From positions 1 to 8,897 of the forward strand of contig DOEX01000156.1 in NCBI GenBank assembly GCA_003532515.1: a stretch of DNA of 8,897 nucleotides, given 5' to 3'. Below, in pieces: positions 5,515 through 8,897 of this stretch. The number at the start of each line of letters is the position of its first letter. Within the stretch, counting starts at the first letter, position 1. Below the pieces are notes generated by a model. It had not been told where the DNA came from. It ran no database searches and was given only the letters and a program-made list of their open reading frames with translations. This DNA is from Anaerolineaceae bacterium. Its GTDB lineage: Bacteria > Chloroflexota > Anaerolineae > Anaerolineales > Anaerolineaceae. Made by a program: the position numbers and the translations under genes.

Positions 5515-5563
5515 CTATCAGCTATCAGCTATCAGCTATGAGCTATCAGCTATCAGCTATCAG
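5515..5563. repeat. Heptanucleotide tandem array (CTATCAG, seven units)
   Basis: Seven head-to-tail 7-bp units occupy 49 bases; six are CTATCAG and the fourth (5536-5542) is CTATGAG. The array runs into the end of the dehydrogenase gene: the unit at 5557-5563 contains its TGA stop codon (5560-5562 read on the minus strand). Read on that strand the unit is CTGATAG, which holds TGA and TAG. A 7-base period cycles all frames, so the array has stops in all three frames on that strand and none on the other. Confidence 0.9.
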
Positions 5564-8367
5564 GTATGCGCTTCTAACCAATCTTTGATTTTTTCTTTGG
5601 TTACGGGCAGGCTATCAATCCGCAGACCGATGGCGTGGTAGATGGCGTTGGTGATCGCCGGCGGGGTGGGTACGCACACCAGTTCGCCCACGCCTTTTGC
5701 GCCGAATGGTCCTTCGGAGGTCTTCGATTCCACGATAATCGAGGTGATTTCGGGCAAATCTTGCATGCGGGGCACATCGTATCGGGCGATGCGATCGCTC
5801 TTGATGACGCCCTCTTCAACCTTAAAATCCTCCATCAAGGCGTGCCCGATCCCCATGATCACGCCGCCCTCCACCTGGGATTGGAAACCAAGCGGGTTGA
5901 TGATGCGCCCGGCGTCGTTGGCAGCCACCACCCGCAGAGCTTTTACCCCGCCGGTTTCGGTGTTGATGCCCACCTTGACCGCCTGCACAGCAAAGCCGTA
6001 GGCGATATGGATGCGTCCGCCCACGTCCAGGGGGAAGGTTTCGGGCGCATGATAACGGCATTCCACTTCCAGCCCTTCGGGGGTTTGTTTGAGCAAATCA
6101 TGAACTTCCTGCCAGGAAACACGCTTTTCAGCCCAGAACGCGCCCTCAGTTGAAAGCTGAATGGCAGCCGCGTCCACCCCAAAACGCTTGCTGAGCAGGT
6201 CCAGGATGCGATCGCGCAGCGCGTTGGCAGCCTGGCGGACTGCATTGCCAGTCACATAGGTTTGCCTTGAGGCAGTGGTGGGACCGCCATCTAGCGTCCT
6301 TTCGGTGTCCATTACATAGACGTTAATGTTATCGGGAGGAATGCTCATAACTTCTGCCGCAATTAATTGCAGGGTAGTCAGCATGCCCTGACCAACTTCA
6401 GAGGCACCGCTCTTGATCTGCAGGCGCCCGGCAGGCAGAAGTTTCAGGATCACGCCGCTGCTGTCGTCTGCGCCGGTGCCCAGACCAGTGTTTTTGAAAC
6501 CACAAGCCAGCCCCCAGCAGGTGATCAGGCGCTGCCCGCGAATTTCTTCTGTTTGAGGTTCAAAAGGGACGGTAATTCCGTTTTCAGCCCACCAGCGGCT
6601 GATGGCATCCAAACATTCAGGCAAACCAACGCTCTCAGTCAGATAATGACCGGTGTTGGTGGTGGAGCCGATGTGCAGACAGTTTTGTTTGCGCATAGCC
6701 AGCGGGTCGAGCTGGAGTTCTTCGGCGAGCATATCCATGGCAGATTCGATCCCGAAGGCAGCCTGCACCACCCCAAAACCGCGAAAAGCGCCGGCGGGGG
6801 GGTTATTGGTGTACATGGCGTAGCAATCGGCATGGGTGTGTGGGATGACATAGGGTCCGCAAGAATGGGTGGTGGCGCGGGTCATGACCGGCACGCCTAA
6901 CGACGCGTATGCGCCGGTATCGCCATAGAGTTCGGTTTGAATAGCAGTGAGGGTGCCATCCTGCGTGGCTCCCAAACGTAATTTGATGCTGGTAGCATGC
7001 CGTTTGGGGTGGACCAGCATGCTTTCACGGCGGGTGAAAAGCAGCTTTACTGGTCTGCGCGTAGCCACCGCAAGCAGGGAGGCGTGGATCTGACCGGCAA
7101 CGTCTTCCTTGCCGCCGAATGCGCCACCTGTTTTCTGACCGCGAACGCGTACCTTTTCCAACGGCAAGCCAGTGGCTTCCGCGACCTGCCGGCGATCATC
7201 AAAGGGAATTTGCGAGCCAACAAACAGTTCAAGACCGCCATCTTCACCAGGAACAGCGATGGAGCATTCCGGTTCCATGAAAAGGTGTTCCATGAAGGGT
7301 GTGCTGAAAGTGTGTTCTACGATCACATCGGCTTCCGCAAAGCCGACCTCGAGGTCGCCCTTGTTGAAATGGATGTGTTTGAGGGTGTTACCCTGGTCGT
7401 GCAGTTGTTCTGCGCCTTCTTCACGTGCCTGGAAGGGGTTGCTGACCACTGGACGCAGCTCGTATTCGGGTTGGATTAGTTGGACGGCTTCATCAGCGAT
7501 CGCCTGGGTTTCAGCAGCTACGAGAGCGATCGCATCGCCCTGGTAGCGCACCCGTTCATCGATCCCGACCAGGATCGGCCAGTCTTTTTTGTAGACGCCA
7601 TGCTTACGCTCGTGCTGCAGGTCTTTGGCGGTCAGGATTTTTACCACGCCGGAAAGAGCCTGGGCTTTAGTAGTGTCCAGGGATCGTAAAATGGCAGAGG
7701 GCACACCGGCGCGCAGCACCCGGGCGTAAAGCAGCCCTTCAAATTGCAGATCGTCGGTGTATTTAGCGGTACCAATGGCTTTTGCGACCGCATCCGGGCG
7801 TGCGATGGGCTTGCCGATGTGGGTCAGGTCCTGCGCTCCCAGCACGACCTGGCGGGGTCGGACGTGACCATCCTCGCGCATTGCCTGCGCAGCAGCCTGG
7901 ATGGCGGAGAGAATCGCTTCATAACTGCCACAACGGCAAATGACGTCATTCATCGCCGCGCGGATCTCGTCCACGCTCGGGTCCGGGTTGTTTTGCAGGA
8001 GGGCGTGGGCAGTCAGAAGCTGTCCGGGGGTGCAAAAGCCGCACTGGATGGCACCGTGAGTGATGAAAGCTTCCTGGAGCGGGTGCAGTGCTTTGAGGTC
8101 TTCGCGCTGGTCTTGCTGATGTTGGGGGCGCAAAGCGCGCAACCCCTCGATGGTAAGGATCGACTTTCCATTCACCTTGGCAGAGCGGGTCAGGCACGAG
8201 CGGGTGGGGACGCCATCGACCAAGACGGTGCAAATGCTGCAGCGCCCTTCGCCACAACCGATTTTAGTTCCGGTCAGGTGCAGGCGCTCGCGCAAAAGGT
8301 CGCTCAGTTTTTCACCAGGGAGTTCTTCGAGGGTGTAGGGGATACCGTTTACAGTAATTTCCAGCAT
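5560..8367 (-). CDS. Xanthine dehydrogenase-family Mo-hydroxylase, 2Fe-2S and Mo subunits fused
   Basis: This 935-residue molybdenum hydroxylase should oxidise a purine, aldehyde or similar heterocycle using water as oxygen donor. Residues 1-78 form the plant-type 2Fe-2S domain (C38, C43, C46, C58). Residues 90-165 form the helical 2Fe-2S domain (C109, C112, C144, C146). A linker leads to the Mo domains from about 190. There, GGAFGGK (414-420), AFRGFG (527-532), SEVGQG (656-661) and GVGE with the likely catalytic E895 are intact. No FAD domain is present and no FAD-subunit gene adjoins it, as in single-chain Desulfovibrio aldehyde oxidoreductase. The segment around 482-535 (GDTGAYASLG...TNNPPAGAFRGFG) reminds me most of the selenium-dependent xanthine dehydrogenase / XdhD group, by memory only. 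A GAGAG ribosome site precedes the ATG at 8367. It diverges from the rhodanese gene. Its stop codon lies in a heptamer repeat. The exact substrate is unknown. Confidence 0.9.
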   Translation of the reverse strand: MLEITVNGIPYTLEELPGEKLSDLLRERLHLTGTKIGCGEGRCSICTVLVDGVPTRSCLTRSAKVNGKSILTIEGLRALRPQHQQDQREDLKALHPLQEAFITHGAIQCGFCTPGQLLTAHALLQNNPDPSVDEIRAAMNDVICRCGSYEAILSAIQAAAQAMREDGHVRPRQVVLGAQDLTHIGKPIARPDAVAKAIGTAKYTDDLQFEGLLYARVLRAGVPSAILRSLDTTKAQALSGVVKILTAKDLQHERKHGVYKKDWPILVGIDERVRYQGDAIALVAAETQAIADEAVQLIQPEYELRPVVSNPFQAREEGAEQLHDQGNTLKHIHFNKGDLEVGFAEADVIVEHTFSTPFMEHLFMEPECSIAVPGEDGGLELFVGSQIPFDDRRQVAEATGLPLEKVRVRGQKTGGAFGGKEDVAGQIHASLLAVATRRPVKLLFTRRESMLVHPKRHATSIKLRLGATQDGTLTAIQTELYGDTGAYASLGVPVMTRATTHSCGPYVIPHTHADCYAMYTNNPPAGAFRGFGVVQAAFGIESAMDMLAEELQLDPLAMRKQNCLHIGSTTNTGHYLTESVGLPECLDAISRWWAENGITVPFEPQTEEIRGQRLITCWGLACGFKNTGLGTGADDSSGVILKLLPAGRLQIKSGASEVGQGMLTTLQLIAAEVMSIPPDNINVYVMDTERTLDGGPTTASRQTYVTGNAVRQAANALRDRILDLLSKRFGVDAAAIQLSTEGAFWAEKRVSWQEVHDLLKQTPEGLEVECRYHAPETFPLDVGGRIHIAYGFAVQAVKVGINTETGGVKALRVVAANDAGRIINPLGFQSQVEGGVIMGIGHALMEDFKVEEGVIKSDRIARYDVPRMQDLPEITSIIVESKTSEGPFGAKGVGELVCVPTPPAITNAIYHAIGLRIDSLPVTKEKIKDWLEAHT

Positions 8368-8410
8368 GACTCTCTCATGTAGTGCGATGGCACCTTTGAT
8401 TTGATGCCTA

Positions 8411-8416
8411 ATTATA
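8411..8416 (-). promoter_or_regulatory. Possible -10 box for the xanthine dehydrogenase gene
   Basis: TATAAT on the minus strand lies 44 bases upstream of the dehydrogenase start codon, preceded by TG. No good -35 box is found at 16-18 bases, so the promoter is only tentative. The 175-base gap to the rhodanese start shows nothing else I can name. Confidence 0.35.
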
Positions 8417-8542
8417 CAGGCAATGGAAAAGAATGGGTCTGATCAGGGCAATTCCAGGCATGGGGACAATATTCATCTTGTACAAAGGTGGATTAAAAAA
8501 ACCGGTTATGCAATAATTTCTATCAAAAGACATGAGGTAAGA

Positions 8543-8896
8543 ATGGCACGAAGAAAACTACCAATTCAAGTAAAGAAGCAAAACCTCCTCCCGTTATGGA
8601 TCATTTTGGCTGTGGTTGCGGTTGTGGTTGGTGTTTTTGTGAATCAAGGGATCCGTGAATTACGCGGAAATCCGATTTTGCTCTCGCAGGATGACGTGCC
8701 ACGCTTGAGCGTGCCAGAAGTGCAACAGGCTATGCTAAATGAAGGTGCGATATTGCTGGACGTCCGGACGGCGGAGCAATATGCCGCCAGTCATGTGGTG
8801 GGGGCGTTAGGCGTACCGGTAGCAGATTCTGAAGCGTTTGATTCGTACGTGAAGGGGTTGGATAAGGACGCCTGGTACATCACCTACTGTACCTGA
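8543..8896 (+). CDS. Membrane-anchored rhodanese, in-frame TGA at the active site (partial or selenoprotein candidate)
   Basis: The start is the ATG at 8543, chosen because GAGG (8534-8537) sits 5 bases before it and the basic MARRKLPIQVKKQ plus membrane helix (about 15-33) make a normal N-terminal anchor. An in-frame ATG at 8423 lacks a ribosome site. The rhodanese domain begins at about 55 (LSVPEVQQAML), with LLDVRTAEQYAASHVVGALGVPV at 71-93 and the active-site strand WYITYCT at 111-117. C116 is the expected sulfur-carrying cysteine. Rhodanese domains normally continue for another 30-40 residues (active-site loop and a final helix pair), but a TGA follows Thr117 at 8894-8896. Explanations are selenocysteine, pseudogene or an error at the contig end; only one base remains in the window. 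With the membrane anchor the domain most likely faces the outside of the cell, where it would handle sulfur or selenium transfer or redox chemistry. Confidence 0.72.
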   Translation: MARRKLPIQVKKQNLLPLWIILAVVAVVVGVFVNQGIRELRGNPILLSQDDVPRLSVPEVQQAMLNEGAILLDVRTAEQYAASHVVGALGVPVADSEAFDSYVKGLDKDAWYITYCT

Positions 8897-8897
8897 C

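Noticed and set aside
5515..5563. CRISPR array
   Set aside because: The 7-bp units are directly joined with no spacers, so this is a simple tandem repeat.
5635..8382. Several long plus-strand frames (up to 212 codons) opposite the dehydrogenase gene
   Set aside because: They are antisense shadows of a well-supported 935-residue protein with intact cofactor motifs.
8423..8542. Upstream in-frame ATG at 8423 for the rhodanese
   Set aside because: The 40 extra residues are polar and unlike a membrane-protein leader, and no ribosome site precedes 8423, while GAGG correctly precedes 8543.

Overview
The window looks like chromosomal DNA of an anaerobic, non-model bacterium. My best guess is a Chloroflexota (Anaerolineae-like) genome or metagenome contig. 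This is an inference from moderate GC content, protein style and repeat-rich intergenic gaps; there is no rRNA or tRNA to confirm it. I see seven credible protein genes. There are no phage structural genes, no transposase, no CRISPR array and no tRNA.

Layout, left to right. (1) The leftmost gene is a MarR-type repressor on the minus strand, running off the left edge. It has a clear promoter (TTGACA-16-TAGAAT), and an 18-bp palindromic operator lies just after the -10 box, as expected for autorepression. (2) A repeat-filled gap of about 590 bases follows. (3) A divergent pair comes next: a CehA/McbA-like PHP-domain metallohydrolase (minus) and a PIG-L family deacetylase (plus). (4) A 56-residue two-helix membrane protein has its own promoter, a strong ribosome binding site and a strong intrinsic terminator. 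(5) A second repeat-bearing gap follows. (6) A GH25 lysozyme with two C-terminal SH3b domains lies on the minus strand. (7) A third repeat-rich gap of about 590 bases ends in a heptanucleotide tandem array. (8) A 935-residue xanthine dehydrogenase-family protein (minus) fuses the 2Fe-2S and molybdopterin subunits and has no FAD domain. (9) At the right edge is a membrane-anchored rhodanese (plus). Its reading frame meets a TGA two codons after the catalytic cysteine, one base before the window ends.

The genes are mostly single transcription units and I see no shared pathway. Two things stand out. The first is a roughly 90-105 bp stem-loop element present three times (two direct, one inverted), in three different gaps and close to identical between copies. 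The second is the TGA at the rhodanese active site. It sits where many rhodaneses of the C-T-C-P type have a second cysteine, so it is a candidate selenocysteine codon. The neighbouring Mo-hydroxylase resembles the selenium-dependent xanthine dehydrogenase group, which makes a selenium link worth testing, although the window itself cannot prove it.
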